Below the pieces are notes generated by a model. It was not told where the DNA came from and searched no databases. It worked only from the letters and a program-made list of their open reading frames with translations. 64,000 nucleotides of DNA from positions 51,489,020 to 51,553,019 of the forward strand of contig CM055065.1 in NCBI GenBank assembly GCA_029204045.2. The letters run 5' to 3'. The translations under genes were made by a program, and so were the position numbers. Source of the DNA: Tillandsia leiboldiana (lineage: Eukaryota; Streptophyta; Magnoliopsida; Poales; Bromeliaceae). Below, one piece after another: positions 47,824-63,888 of this stretch; within the stretch, counting starts at the first letter, position 1, and each line of letters opens with the position of its first letter.

Positions 47824-50800
47824 ATGGGGACACGGCCATGTCGACTTCTCCTCCATTTTTTGCTTCATCTTCTCGTCTCCTTCGTCTCTCCGTCGACCGC
47901 CGCAGATTCGCTAACTCCGGCAGCAGCGTCGATCGCCGCGAACCAGACGTTGGTCTCGGCCGGCGGAGCCTACGAGCTCGGCTTCTTCACTCCATCTGGC
48001 TCTTCCAACACTTTCTTAGGCATGTGGTACAAGAACATCCCGGTGCAAACCGTTGTGTGGGTCGCGAACCGGTCGAACCCGATCGTGAACTCGACCGGAG
48101 TCCTCCGTCTCGACCCGACCGGAGTCCTGGTCCTGACCGATCGGTTAGGCAACGTGGTTTGGACTTCTGGCCCGGGATCATCTGATGCAACCAATCCAAC
48201 TGCTCAGCTCTTGAACACCGGAAATTTTGTATTGAGTGCAGATTCAAGCAGTAACGCTTCTGAGGGAATTGTATGGCAAAGTTTCGACCACCCGACGGAC
48301 ACGTTGTTGGCGGGAATGAAGCTCGGTTACAAATTCAAAACCGGATTGAATCGATACGTAAACTCGTGGTTGAATGCAAATGATCCTTCTCCAGGAGAGT
48401 ACTCATTCAAGATTGATCCTCACGGCCTACCGGAGTTCTACTTGTATCGGGGGTCGACGAGGATTTACGCCAGCGGCCCGTGGAACGGTGAGGAGTTCAC
48501 CGGAGTTCCCGACCTCAAGTCGAATGACATGCTCAAGTTTCTGTTTGTGTCCAACCAAGATGAGGCCTACTACATGTTTGAGATCGAGGACAACTCAGTG
48601 GTTTCTCGGTTTGTCATGAACTCTTCGGGGTTGTTGCAGCGCTACGTGTGGCTCACATCGACGCAAAGCTGGAGCTTGTTTTGGTCTGACCCGAAGGACA
48701 GTTGTGATAACTATCGGGCCTGCGGTCAGTACGGCGTGTGCAATGTGGATAACTCGCCAATTTGCAGCTGCTTGCCCGGGTTCGAGCCGAAGTTCCCGCA
48801 GGAGTGGAATCTGAGAGACGGGTCCGGAGGGTGCGTGAGGAAGACTCAGCTGAATTGCGCGGGGGACGGGTTTCTGTCGTATCCGAACTTGAAGCTGCCA
48901 GAGTCGACAAATGCGACGGCGAACATGAGCTTGAGTCTTGATGAGTGCAAGCAGAGTTGCCTGCAGAATTGTTCCTGTAAGGCTTATGCTGCTGCAAATG
49001 TTAGTGGGGGAGTAAGTGGGTGCATAATTTGGACCGACGATTTGTTCGATATGCGGCAGTTTGATCAATTCGGGCAGAGCCTTTACTTCCGGCTCGCGGC
49101 GACAGATATTCGTAAGCAATTCGTTCCCTGTAATTCGTTCGATCGAATCGTCGATTTGTTGCATGCATTAAGTTAGCTAAATGCTCTTTCTTTTTCATTC
49201 TTGCATTTTTTTTTGTCCATTTTGATCATTTTTTGGACATAGTTAGGATTGATCATCAAGCAACGGAATCATCTAATCATACTTTAATGGCAAATTGGCA
49301 TAGAATGAAAATGTGAAAGAGGATGATACTTCACTCTGAAAAATGGTAGCCTTGTTTTTTTGACTCATTCTAATTTGCATTTTTTTCATGGATTGACAAT
49401 TCTCCATTGGCTAATTTTAAGAGTAGTCACCAATTAGAAAAAAATATTAGTTGAGTAGCAATCAATCAGGACAAATTATGTAAGACTTGTATATATAGTA
49501 TACCCACTATATTTGAATTCAACAATGCAGAGGATTAGGTGGAATATCACATTAGAGACATCATAATAATACCAACATTAAAATATGATGAACACCAACT
49601 TTGGAGATTCTTATTAGCTGGTACATTAAAATGTTATATCCTCAATTTAAAACTTCTTTTGACAGATAGTTTGTAGCTAGTTAGCAAAGTTTTCACTCCA
49701 TTGATTAGAAAATACTAATTGACTCTAGTTGTTTCAGCTAATCTGAACACAACTTCCAGTGGTGGGGGCTCCAGCAACAACAAACTAGTAATCATCCTTC
49801 CGACGATTTCCGGGGTGCTTCTATTAATAGCTTGTGGATTTTTTATTTGGAAAAAGAAGAAGGCGAATAATCGAAGCGAAATTGTATCGTTTCCGCCAAA
49901 TATTGGAAACAGGCCTACTTTTCTCGGAGTTCAGAATCAAGTAGTGAAGGACTCGACACGAGAACATAGCTTAAAAGATGATACAGGTACTCATGAAGAT
50001 CTCGAATTTCCAACATTCGATCTAGGGGCGATATTGGATGCTACGGACAGTTTCGCATTGGCTAATAAGATTGGAGAGGGTGGATTTGGCCCTGTCTACA
50101 TGGTAATTAATCCTTGGAGCAATGTGACTAATGTGTAGATTCAATTAAGGTTAAGATACGAAGTGCGCGGAGATAATCATGGAATCATTTTATAACTATG
50201 TGTTGGTATTTTTCAGGGAAAGCTCGAAGATGGGCAATATATAGCAGTGAAAAGGCTCTCGAGTAGATCGTCGCAGGGCATTGACGAGTTTAAAAATGAG
50301 GTCAAGTTGATTGCTATGCTTCAGCATCGAAATCTCGTGCGGCTTTTGGGTTGCTGCATTCATGGAGAAGAGAGGATGTTGATCTACGAATTCATGAACA
50401 ATCGAAGCCTAAACACCTTCATATTCGGTTTGTTCTTAAACTCGATGTTTCATACAAATTAGACTTGTCTAATAGTATACTATTAGTACAAGTTATAATG
50501 GCATATAGTTGTTGATTTAGGCCTTCTTTTTTTCACGAAATTTAAACTAGAACAATTTTATGTTAGATAAATTTCATGGTTCGAACTTCAAAGTTTATAC
50601 ACCTCATAAAGCAGTTCTGCTATTCATATCATAATCTGCAATGAATTGTCCATGATACATTCTTAAAATCTTGACATGATATACTAAGCAGATGAAGAAA
50701 AGCGCGCGGAATTGAGCTGGGAAAAGCGCTTCGAGATAATTTTGGGGATAGCGCGGGGATTATTATATCTTCATCAAGATTCAAGATTCAGAATAATACA

Positions 50801-51807
50801 CAGGGATCTAAAAGCAAGCAATATATTGCTAGACAGAGAGATGATACCGAAAATATCAGACTTCGGTGTTGCGAGAATATTTGGAGCTGATCAAACCAAT
50901 GCGCACACCAGGAAGGTGGTCGGGACATAGTAAGTTATCATTCTCAAAGATTTCTATAAAAAATCTGGTGTTAATCTCTCACAAGAAGATTAAGATTTCT
51001 GCAATGCTTAACCTTTATGTTCTTTCTTGGCGGCTGCAGCGGTTATATGTCTCCTGAGTATGCGATGGATGGTGTTTTCTCCATGAAATCCGATGTATTC
51101 AGCTTTGGTGTGTTGGTGCTAGAGATTGTCAGTGGCAAGAGAAATCGCGGGTTTTACCATTCCGAGCTCGATTTAAACCTCCTCAGATATGTAAGTATGA
51201 TAAAATTTGAAATTTTCTTGTCCCTTGTGTAGTTACTGCTCCAGTTGCCCCACAGGATTTACAGTTGAAGTTATGTTAAATTTGAGAAGGTGGCAATTAA
51301 ATCCACATATCCTTATCTTAATGTTTTTACGAACCACGTGCTTGTCTCATATTCATCATGAAAGAGTACCCTATGCCACAAGTGAAAATGTCCAAAGTTT
51401 TTCTTAAGTATAACATCTGAAACCTGAGAATTCACATAACTTGGTTTTTCCTTTCTTTTGTATTAATGTTGCAATGAGTGATGGAAATGAACCTTTCATA
51501 CATATTGCAGGCCTGGAAATTATGGAAGGAAGGAAAAAGCTTAGAATTCCTGGACCCGAAAGTTACGTCATGCGTAGCCAGCGAAGTCGAGAGGTGCATA
51601 CAGGTAGCACTCTTATGTGTTCAGGAGCAACCGAGACACAGGCCGACGATGTGCTCAGTCACCATGATGTTAGTTAGTGAGACAGAATCAACGTCGTTCC
51701 CGAATGAGCCTGCATTTAGTATTGGCAGGGGCTTTTCGGATATAGAATCATCGTCGCAGAGTCACACTGCAAATATTGTTACTGTAACTATGGTAGAGGG
51801 TAGATAA
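47824..51807 (+). CDS. SD1-type G-lectin S-domain receptor-like kinase (cluster gene 3)
   Basis: Exons 47824-49111, 49738-50102, 50217-50427, 50692-50929, 51040-51190 and 51511-51807 join to 849 residues. The membrane-span exon and first kinase exon are fused into one 365-base exon here, where genes 1, 2 and 4 have two. Signal peptide LLLHFLLHLLVSFVSPSTA; B-lectin with YELGFFTPSG and TVVWVANRSNPI; VWQSFDHPTDTLLAGMKLG; S-locus SGPWNGEEFTG and CGQYGVCNVDNSPICSCLPG; PAN CKQSCLQNCSCKAYA. Membrane span about 446-467. Kinase: GEGGFGPVYM (Met where Lys is common), Lys563 in IAVKR, HRDLKASN with Asp660, DFGVAR, SPEYAMDG. The tail VTVTMVEGR fits the group. All catalytic residues are present. The gene is convergent with gene 4, with 394 bases between stop codons. 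Confidence 0.93.
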
Positions 51808-52201
51808 AGATGTGTATCAACTTTTTTTTTTCTTTTCTTTTTTTTTTTTTTCTATTTGGAGGTTTTGCAGAAATTGATTTTACTGTTCTGACGTTCTTTC
51901 CGTGAAAATGCTCTCATGTACAAGAATTTGTTTGATACTTCAATCATACTCTTATTGGCAGAAAGAATTGAAGTTCTTCTGATGAATGTAGCAATTGCAC
52001 AACTTCAAGGTTTTTGAGCTAATTGGGCATTTCATCAGCAAGGAAAAAATATAATCCAATGCCTGTAAACATATTTATACATTTTCCGACAGTCAAAAAG
52101 TGGGAGAGAAAAGGAAGAAAAGAAAGAAATCAAAACCTCAAATATATAACATTTCCTCATTGAAACCAAATTCAGCCGAACTACAAGTATAATTGTTCCT
52201 T
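51808..52201. other. Spacer between convergent kinase genes 3 and 4
   Basis: 394 bases between the two stop codons, holding both 3' UTRs and a T-rich tract at about 51821-51851. Transcripts from the two strands may overlap here. Confidence 0.6.
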
Positions 52202-57369
<5,168 letters not shown>

Positions 57370-58128
57370 AGCTCTCAGAGAAGATGTAGTACTACTCCAT
57401 CTCAGGGGGAGAGAGAGAGAGAGAGAGAGGTATTTATTGTGCTAATTGGTTTTGTGGTGCGTGTTTTGTGGATCGTTGTGTTTAATGGTTGGCGTGTGAG
57501 GGCATTTGTTGGGTCTCTCTCTAGATTTTTTTTTTTTTTTCTTTTTTTAAGAGAGGTAAAGTTTACTAAGATTCCCTTTTTAAGAATAACTTTTAAAAGG
57601 GGATAAGGATAATGTGGCTTCTATGCATCTATGAGCTCTAAATTAAGTGTCCAGATGCTTGGTCATTTTCTTAAGCTCTTTTCAAATTAAGAGATTCTAG
57701 GTTTAATTCTTATGTACATTATATAATTATTCTATTATTTTTTTTATTAGATATCAATCGTACACGCGAGCAAAAATATTAAGATTATTTATAATTGTTT
57801 ACTACAAAATGGCTAGCTGTTCCTATTAATACAAAAACACTTACATATATTCTCACAAATTAATATATTCTTGCAAAATCTGATACTTTGGTGTTTATTA
57901 TTGAGATACTAATGGTTCGGTTATAAATTGTAAACTACCTAAATAGAACGGCATTGCATTGTTTAAAACCAATTGCCAGTAATTTATTGAAGTCATGTCA
58001 TTAGTGTACATATCTTAATTTGTGTCAAATTATTATCAATTTTAAATTAAAGACAAGTCAAATAAACTAGAAGGGTTCCCAAGTAGTCCCACATGTGGGT
58101 GTGCTATGAAAATATATTGAAGTATTTC

Positions 58129-58130
<2 letters not shown>

Positions 58131-58195
<65 letters not shown>
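58131..58195. repeat. (TA)n microsatellite
   Basis: Uninterrupted TA repeat of about 65 bases. Confidence 0.9.
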
Positions 58196-58197
<2 letters not shown>

Positions 58198-58556
58198 AGT
58201 ACTTATATAGATAAGATGCTTGAATAGTTTACCAGTGGGCCAATTAAATGAGCAAGTTATTAATATATATACAACACTAATGGGTCATCAACTAGTTATA
58301 TGATGTTAACATGCCAACAATAAATTAAGACTCATGACCTTAATTAGCCTTTCAAACAAACAGTAAAGATTTAAGAGTGACTTTAATTAATTACATGGCT
58401 GCGTTTGGTACGATGAAACCGAATTTGATCTTTTATTTCATTTATTTAAGTTTTAGACCTAGCTAGCTCCTAATCATCTAGTGATTTAGTCCAAAGAATG
58501 AATTAATTTAATTTGCATTACATGTCACACCTAGCATTATCATGTCATTAGTGTAT

Positions 58557-58733
58557 GGGAATGTATAAGTGTACACCCACTTGGGGTGTACATCTTACAC
58601 CTCATCTCATTCTAGAATTAATGAAGTGAATTCTATTAATTCATCACTCGATGTGATGAGTGAAGGTATACCTATCCTAGGATGGAGTGGGGTGTAGGAT
58701 GTACACCCCTTGAGTGTACACCTAGCAAAGCCC
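58557..58733. mobile_element. Fold-back MITE, GTGTACA family, copy 2 (best preserved)
   Basis: The left arm reads gtgtacacccacttggggtg then tacatcttacacctcatct. The right arm reads gagtggggtgtaggatgtac then accccttgagtgtacacc, a good inverted match of about 45-50 bases. The arms surround a short centre that includes attcatcactcgatgtgatga, itself a small palindrome. Confidence 0.7.
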
Positions 58734-59292
58734 TTTTACAATCATTTCCCCTATCGTTTATTATTTGTTTTGATTAAATTTATGTCATCAAAAAACTCAT
58801 CAGCTTACATCCTTCCCCATGATAATTTGGCCTGATTTACAAAAAACTTTAATGATAGAAATTTAATTGAAATAAATATTGATTGCAAAAATTATGAGAT
58901 TGGGAACTATATATAGAACAAAATTGAGAGTTAGAAATTTATCTCTAGTTTGAGATTATTAGATTACTTTACACTGAAAATTTTACTATGGATTAATTTT
59001 CTTCAGTAGTTCTATTTGTTGGCCCATAAAAGTTTGTATATATTTTGACAACGTCAAATTCGTTGGCTTTGATTCAAATTAACTAGAGCACGTGAGACAC
59101 AAGTTGGCTACATTGGACCATGACTAATTGGACCAAATTAAATAACTAGTTTGGTGTTGAAATTTCCATGTTTGGTGAGTCACAAGTTAGTAAATTTAAT
59201 TTAGGTTGTTGATGATTAAACAACCCAATATTGCTCACTTTTGTCATCACAATTAATGATTAGGGCAAGGACATATACTCTCCATTCTTCTA

Positions 59293-59460
59293 TGAGCAAT
59301 ACTATTCATACGTACACTCCGAAAAAAGTACATGATATATATTTTATCCATTCAAAATGGATATATATACTTAATTGGACCAGTGAAATTCATCCAAAAT
59401 TAGGATAAGTTGGATGTAAGATGTACACCTCTTTTAGAGTATACAAGTAGTATTTTTCTT
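59293..59460. mobile_element. Fold-back MITE, GTGTACA family, copy 3
   Basis: The left end contains caatactattcatacgtacac; the right end contains gatgtacacctcttttagag then tatacaagtagtatttttct. Same motif order as the copies at 9227 and 58557, with more arm divergence. Confidence 0.55.
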
Positions 59461-59665
59461 CTTCTATATGTACAAGTAAAATCAATTGACGTGACCCGAG
59501 CAAATCTAGTCCAACCCAACCCAATTCGGCTGTTCATTCAGTAACGCTGGGGCTTAAAATTTTATTTCTATAAAATGTAAGATCGCCTTGGGTTTTATTT
59601 TCTTTGAACTATCCGGCAGGCCTGGACCCAACTCTTTTGGATCTGGCTTAGTTTTACGATAAAAG

Positions 59666-59704
<39 letters not shown>

Positions 59705-59801
59705 TGAGAGAGAGTTGAGCTGAAACGCTATTGATAGCAAACGAGTTTCGTTGTCACCCATTTATTTTTTATGGTGGAGCTTTCAAAACGACGATCAGTA
59801 T
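59666..59801. mobile_element. Left half of a TA/GA-ended fold-back MITE
   Basis: (TA)n, then (GA)n, then gagttgagctgaaacgctat followed by tgatagca and gtcacccattta. This matches the left arm of the 32738-32975 element, including the microsatellite order. The right arm is absent; the sequence changes at about 59802, where a possible copia-type LTR begins. Confidence 0.6.
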
Positions 59802-60239
59802 TGTTGAATATTGTTAGGATTTGATTAGATTTGTAGTTAAATCCTAGTTGGATTAAGATTAATATTTAAATCTTAGAAAGATAAGGTTGTTAAGATTTAA
59901 ATATTAATTAGAATAAAAATCTATTTAGACTAGGATTTGGATAGCTTTCGATGTAAGCTATAAATATAGCATATGTGCTATTATTTGACGGTGGTGTTAA
60001 GGAGATACACCCACGGTGGTGTTAAGGAAGATAGTTATACCCAAGATGGTGGTAATACCCATGGAGGTGGTGGGGGCTAGGATTTAGCCACACCCATATA
60101 GTGGTATCCACAGTATGGTGGTGTTAACGTGGTCACACCCATAGAGACGGTGGTGGTGATACCCATGGAGGTGGTGGGGGCTAGGATTTAGCCACACCCA
60201 TATAGTGGTATCTACACCCATGGAGGTGGTGGGGGCTAG
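59802..60239 (+). mobile_element. Possible copia-type LTR start with GGTGG-rich minisatellite
   Basis: From 59802 the sequence opens TGTTGAATATTGTTAGGATT, a style common at copia LTR starts. It carries a TATA-like CTATAAATATAGC at 59958-59970 and then a minisatellite. A 54-base unit (atacccatggaggtggtggg and on) is repeated exactly at 60055-60108 and 60159-60212, a 104-base period, with a third partial unit cut by the Tekay-like LTR. The same host sequence resumes at 63884 (ggatttagccacacccatag). The other end is outside the window, so the copia assignment is tentative. Confidence 0.4.
60235..60239. repeat. Target-site duplication of solo LTR, left
   Basis: GCTAG, identical to 63884-63888, immediately before TGTGAGG. 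Confidence 0.8.
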
Positions 60240-61421
60240 TGTGAGGTCCCGGAATCCCCCGCGCAGGGTTGCTGGTTGTTGGGCAGCTTTCGGTCGCCGT
60301 TGGGGGTGTTGGTGCGCGTGTTGGGGGCCCAGAAATAGATTTGTGATGCAATTTGGGATTTGCTTGCATCACTGGAGGCCTGCGTGGGTTGCGCGCAATT
60401 TGGACACAAGTGGTGGACTTCGGGCTTTAATTGAGACCCCGTGGGAAGTTGGAGGACCCGTCGGGTGGTCAGAAGTGATTTCGCGCGATTCAGATGTCAA
60501 AATTAGACTCCGGGTGAAGTCCGGATAAAAGTTTACCTCTCCGGTCGCCTTCGGGAATTTTTAGAGTTGGAATTTGGCAAATCGGACTTTAAAAATGGAC
60601 CCGGCGCGAAAATCGGATCGAGTGGGCATTCGGCAAATTTTCGGGTGAGAATTTGGAGAAATGGACATCGTTTTTGGATTCAGCGCGCGAAATCGCTAAG
60701 GATGGACTATTTATTTGTTGGATTTGGAGTCCGGTAGACGTGCGTGTTTTTCGAGGCATCGCGGCACGTTTTTCGAGGTGGCGTGTGGATCCCGAAGCAG
60801 CTTTTGGCGGCACGGATCCCGAGGGCACGGCAGGCGTACGGTCGTGACAGGGGCCACGCGGGCGCGCAGCGCGGAATGCGCAGGGGCCGCCACGTGGCGG
60901 CCCCCCGTTGGCGCCCGCGCGGGCGCGGGGGCACGCGCGCCCGTGTAACGGGCGCGTGTCCCGCGCCTGCGCGTGGTGCGGTGCAACGCGCCCGTGTGGC
61001 GGGCACGTTGCCGCGCGCCACGTGGCGCCCGGGCGCGTGCGTGAACCCGGCGCACGCGCCCGGTTGTGGACCGGCCGGTTGGGGGGCTCCCATTGGTGGC
61101 CGCCGTGCACCGAGCCTGTGGACCCGCCCCGTGAACCACCTTCTCTCTCCCTCCTTTTCTTCTTCTTCTTCCTCCCCGCACCGCATTTTCTCCCTTTCCT
61201 TCTTTCTTCTGCACCCGAGAGCGAGAGGGAGTGAGGGAGGGGGATTGCGTGAGGTGCGGCGGCGCGTCGTGGACCTCGTTTTGCGTGCGAGGTCGCCCGG
61301 CGGAGCGTTTCGGCGACGGCGGCGCTAACGGGTAGGTCCCGTGTGTTGGTTTTACTGTTTTTTTTGTACAGTTTTCGGGGCGACCTTCTGGACTGTATTT
61401 AACCCTCTTGCTCTTTTCTGT

Positions 61422-62026
61422 GTCCGGCACCGTGCACCGTTTTGCGTGCGGACTCCGGCACCGTGCACCGTTTTGCGTGCGGACTCCGGCACCGTGCACC
61501 GTTTTGCGTGCGGACTCCGTTTTGCGTGCGGTTTCCGGCACCGTGCACCGTTTTGCGTGCGGATTCCGGCGCCGTGCACCGTTTCGCGTGCGGACTCCGT
61601 TTTGTGTGCGGACTCCGGCACCGTGCACCGTTTTGCGTGCGGACTCCGGCACCGTGCACCGTTTTGCGTGCGGACTCCGTTTTGCGTGCGGTTTCCGGCA
61701 CCGTGCACCGTTTTGCGTGCGGATTCCGGCGCCGTGCACCGTTTTGCGTGCGGACTCCGTTTTGTGTGCGGACTCCGGCACCGTGCACCGTTTTGCGTGC
61801 GGACTCCGGCACCGTGCACCGTTTTGCGTGCGGACTCCGTTTTGCGTGCGGTTTCTGGCATCGTGCACCGTTTTGCGTGCAGATTCCGGCGCCGTGCACC
61901 GTTTCGCGTGCAGACTCCGTTTTTGGTGCGTACTCCGGCAGCGTGCTCCGTTTTGCGTGCGGACTCCGGCGGCGTGCTCCGTTTTGCGTGCGGACTCCGA
62001 CGGCGTGTCCCGTTTTACGTGCGGAT
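61422..62026. repeat. Higher-order tandem array: 31-bp and 18-bp units, 160-bp period
   Basis: The base unit is 31 bases, ttttgcgtgcggactccggc followed by accgtgcaccg. An 18-base short form lacks the last 13. Unit starts at 61520, 61551, 61582, 61600, 61631, 61662 and 61680 show the order 31-31-18-31-31-18, summing to 160, and the 160-base block repeats at 61520, 61680 and 61840. Units degrade toward the right (ggcgtgctcc, cggcgtgtccc). Stop codons are rare in several frames, which makes long spurious reading frames on both strands. Confidence 0.93.
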
Positions 62027-62461
62027 CGCGTGGAGGCCAATTGCAAGTGTCTACGAGCAATTGGTGGCAAATCGAGGTGGGTGGCCTTATCTCCAAGTTT
62101 TATGGACTGTACAGTATTTCTACTGATGTAGGATTATGCATGATAGTTTATTTCATTGTGTAGTATGCTAGATTGTAGGAATTGTTATTCCTTTTATTAT
62201 CTGTTGATACAGCTATCTTGGAACTTGACCTAGCACCCCCGTCATATGTTGCATGTGTAACCAGACCAGTAGAAAACCCTCACTTGGGCTAGGGTTAATT
62301 ATGTTTAGACACCCACACTGTTTTGCTATCCCTGGACATAGTGTTATCCTCGCCCGGGTAGTGGGCCGAGAGGTCGGGATTTTCTTTTAGTGTGGGATGC
62401 GTTTGCACTCGTGCTTGGGAGCAGAGTGGAGTCTGGTAGTTGTAGCGGGTTGCTTATCTGT

Positions 62462-62650
62462 GCCGGGAGCCGTTTGGGTATACGGTAGTCCCGAGAGGTC
62501 TTGTTTCCCTGTTGCACAGTCGTGGGAGAGAGCCGTTGAGTAGACGGTAGTCCCGGGCCGTCGAGTATCTTCCGGTCCGTCTTGTTGGGAACCGTTGGGG
62601 TTGACGGTGGTCCCAGGTCGTTGAGTGTTGTCCGACCTGTTTTGTTACCC
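62462..62650. repeat. Triplicated unit of about 60 bp inside the solo LTR
   Basis: Three copies in a row share the frame gag/gaa-CCGTT, then ACGGTAGTCCC or ACGGTGGTCCC, then cttgtt or ttttgtt. Copies start near 62466, 62530 and 62586. Moderately diverged. Confidence 0.7.
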
Positions 62651-63313
62651 TGAGTTGTGGGTCGTTCCTGGCTGTGGAGTATCTCCAGCCAGTGAGCCTT
62701 GTGCTGCGAGCCGTTGGTGAGGCTAGCGTCTCGTGTTTCGAGTTAGCCGAGCAGCTGAGTCGTCGAGAGTGCTCCGACTGTTGTGCGAGGTATTTGGGGA
62801 TCTTGAGCCCTACCGTTCTGTGAGTGAGCGTGGATTTTGACTAGCCTGCATATGCCTATGTTTGATACTCTATGCCGCGCCGTTCTACTCAGTTGGAGTC
62901 GCGTCCTGAGATGCCGCTGTGGATACGATGGTTGGCCTGTTGAGGCAGTCTTCCGCAGTTGAGGCAGCGATGGGCCTGTTGAGGCAGTTTTGCGCGAGGG
63001 ATGAGTTAGTAGGACAGGACGCCCCACGTAAATCCCGTCCTCATGTGGATGTGTGGTAGTGGGCAGGAGCGTTCCTAGTCGTCGGGCGCAGGCTTGACTG
63101 GACCTTTGAGGTAGTCAGTTCGTTTGGGTCGTTTGAGCACCTTGGGTGCGAGTGGTCTCTTTTACTTTCATCTGTTCCACTTTTGAGTGTCTGGTTAGAG
63201 GCATGGTAGCTGTAGAGTAGTTTCCAGCTTTTCTTTCAGATTTCTTTGCCTGTTATCTTTCGCCTCTAGTAGACTTGGTGGGCAGACCGTTGGGCTTGTT
63301 GACGGTACCCACT

Positions 63314-63339
63314 GAGAACTACTGTGGGAAGTAGTTCTC
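63314..63339. other. Perfect 10-bp hairpin in LTR
   Basis: GAGAACTACT, six-base loop GTGGGA, AGTAGTTCTC. Confidence 0.8.
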
Positions 63340-63807
63340 ACACCCGTCGTGGTGTTTTTTTCCCCAGGGACTTCTTCTTCTGTTCCTGTGCTCCTGTTGC
63401 TGATCCTTCGGACCGAGGCGAGGGAGTCGCGAGCTTGTTCCCTACCCGTCGTTGGAGTGTAGCGGTACCCCCCTTCAGAGGAGAGCTTCGGTTGATAGTT
63501 TACTTCTTCTTCTTCTGTTGAGAGACCTTTGTAGAGAGGTATAGTGTTGTACTTTATTTTTCAGTTTGAGAGACTGATGTGGTGAGGATATTTTCTTGTA
63601 TCGAGGGGTTGTACACTGATGTACTTTTTGGAGATATCTCCCTTTTGAGTTCTGTATTAGAGGATTTTGTATATGATAGTATTCGGGGAGATGGATATTG
63701 TATTTATTTCAGTTGTACAGTGTTTGGACTTCAGTTTTAGTAGTCTACTTTCAGCTCTCTGATATCTGTTTACTGTAGTTGGTTCTTTTTGCAGGTTAGA
63801 CGCTTCG

Positions 63808-63875
63808 TCTGTACGGCAGTTTCCGTACAGATGGCGGATCTGTTGGCGTGCCCGGGTGGCAGTTTCCACCCCGGG
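63808..63875. other. Twin hairpins with identical CAGTTT loops at LTR 3' end
   Basis: Hairpin A: TCTGTACGG-CAGTTT-CCGTACAGA at 63808-63831, nine perfect pairs. Hairpin B: CCCGGGTGG-CAGTTT-CCACCCCGGG at 63851-63875, nine pairs with one bulged C. They sit 19 bases apart and end eight bases before the LTR terminus. Confidence 0.85.
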
Positions 63876-63883
63876 GCGTGACA

Positions 63884-63888
63884 GCTAG
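63884..63888. repeat. Target-site duplication of solo LTR, right
   Basis: GCTAG, matching 60235-60239. Confidence 0.8.

Larger units (their letters stand above)
57370..59662. other. AT-rich intergenic DNA with MITEs and microsatellites
   Basis: The first 100 bases are the promoter side of gene 4, with a (GA)n leader tract at about 57409-57429 and AATAAATACC on the minus strand near 57438. Further right are (TA)n at about 58131-58195 and two GTGTACA-family MITE copies. No gene is seen. Confidence 0.5.
60240..63883 (+). mobile_element. 3,644-bp solo LTR, Ty3/gypsy Tekay/Del-like
   Basis: Starts TGTGAGGTCCCGGAATCC and ends CACCCCGGGGCGTGACA, so it has TG...CA termini with near-inverted ends, and is flanked by the 5-base duplication GCTAG. 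TGTGAC/GGTCCC-type starts, GGGGCGTGACA-type ends and LTRs of 3-4 kb are typical, from memory, of the Tekay/Del chromovirus lineage. No gag-pol, primer-binding site or second LTR lies between the duplications, so the rest was lost by LTR-LTR recombination. The inside is GC-rich with a long CpG- and GCGCG-rich stretch (about 60830-61080), a 160-base higher-order tandem array (61422-62026), a triplicated 60-base unit (about 62462-62650) and several hairpins. Orientation is given by the TG end being at the left; transcription direction is not proven. Confidence 0.85.

Noticed and set aside
48595..49164. Antisense frame of 189 codons over cluster gene 3 exon 1
   Set aside because: No recognisable domain; complement of a well-supported exon.
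61422..62026. Regular repeats of about 30 bp resembling a CRISPR array
   Set aside because: There are no unique spacers; units are contiguous and the host is a plant nuclear genome.
60711..62163. Long overlapping reading frames on both strands (up to 461 codons) with repeated Arg/Cys/Pro peptides
   Set aside because: They arise from the 31/18-bp tandem array inside the solo LTR. The 31-base unit is not a multiple of three, so each frame cycles through the same three peptides. No domain or start context is present.
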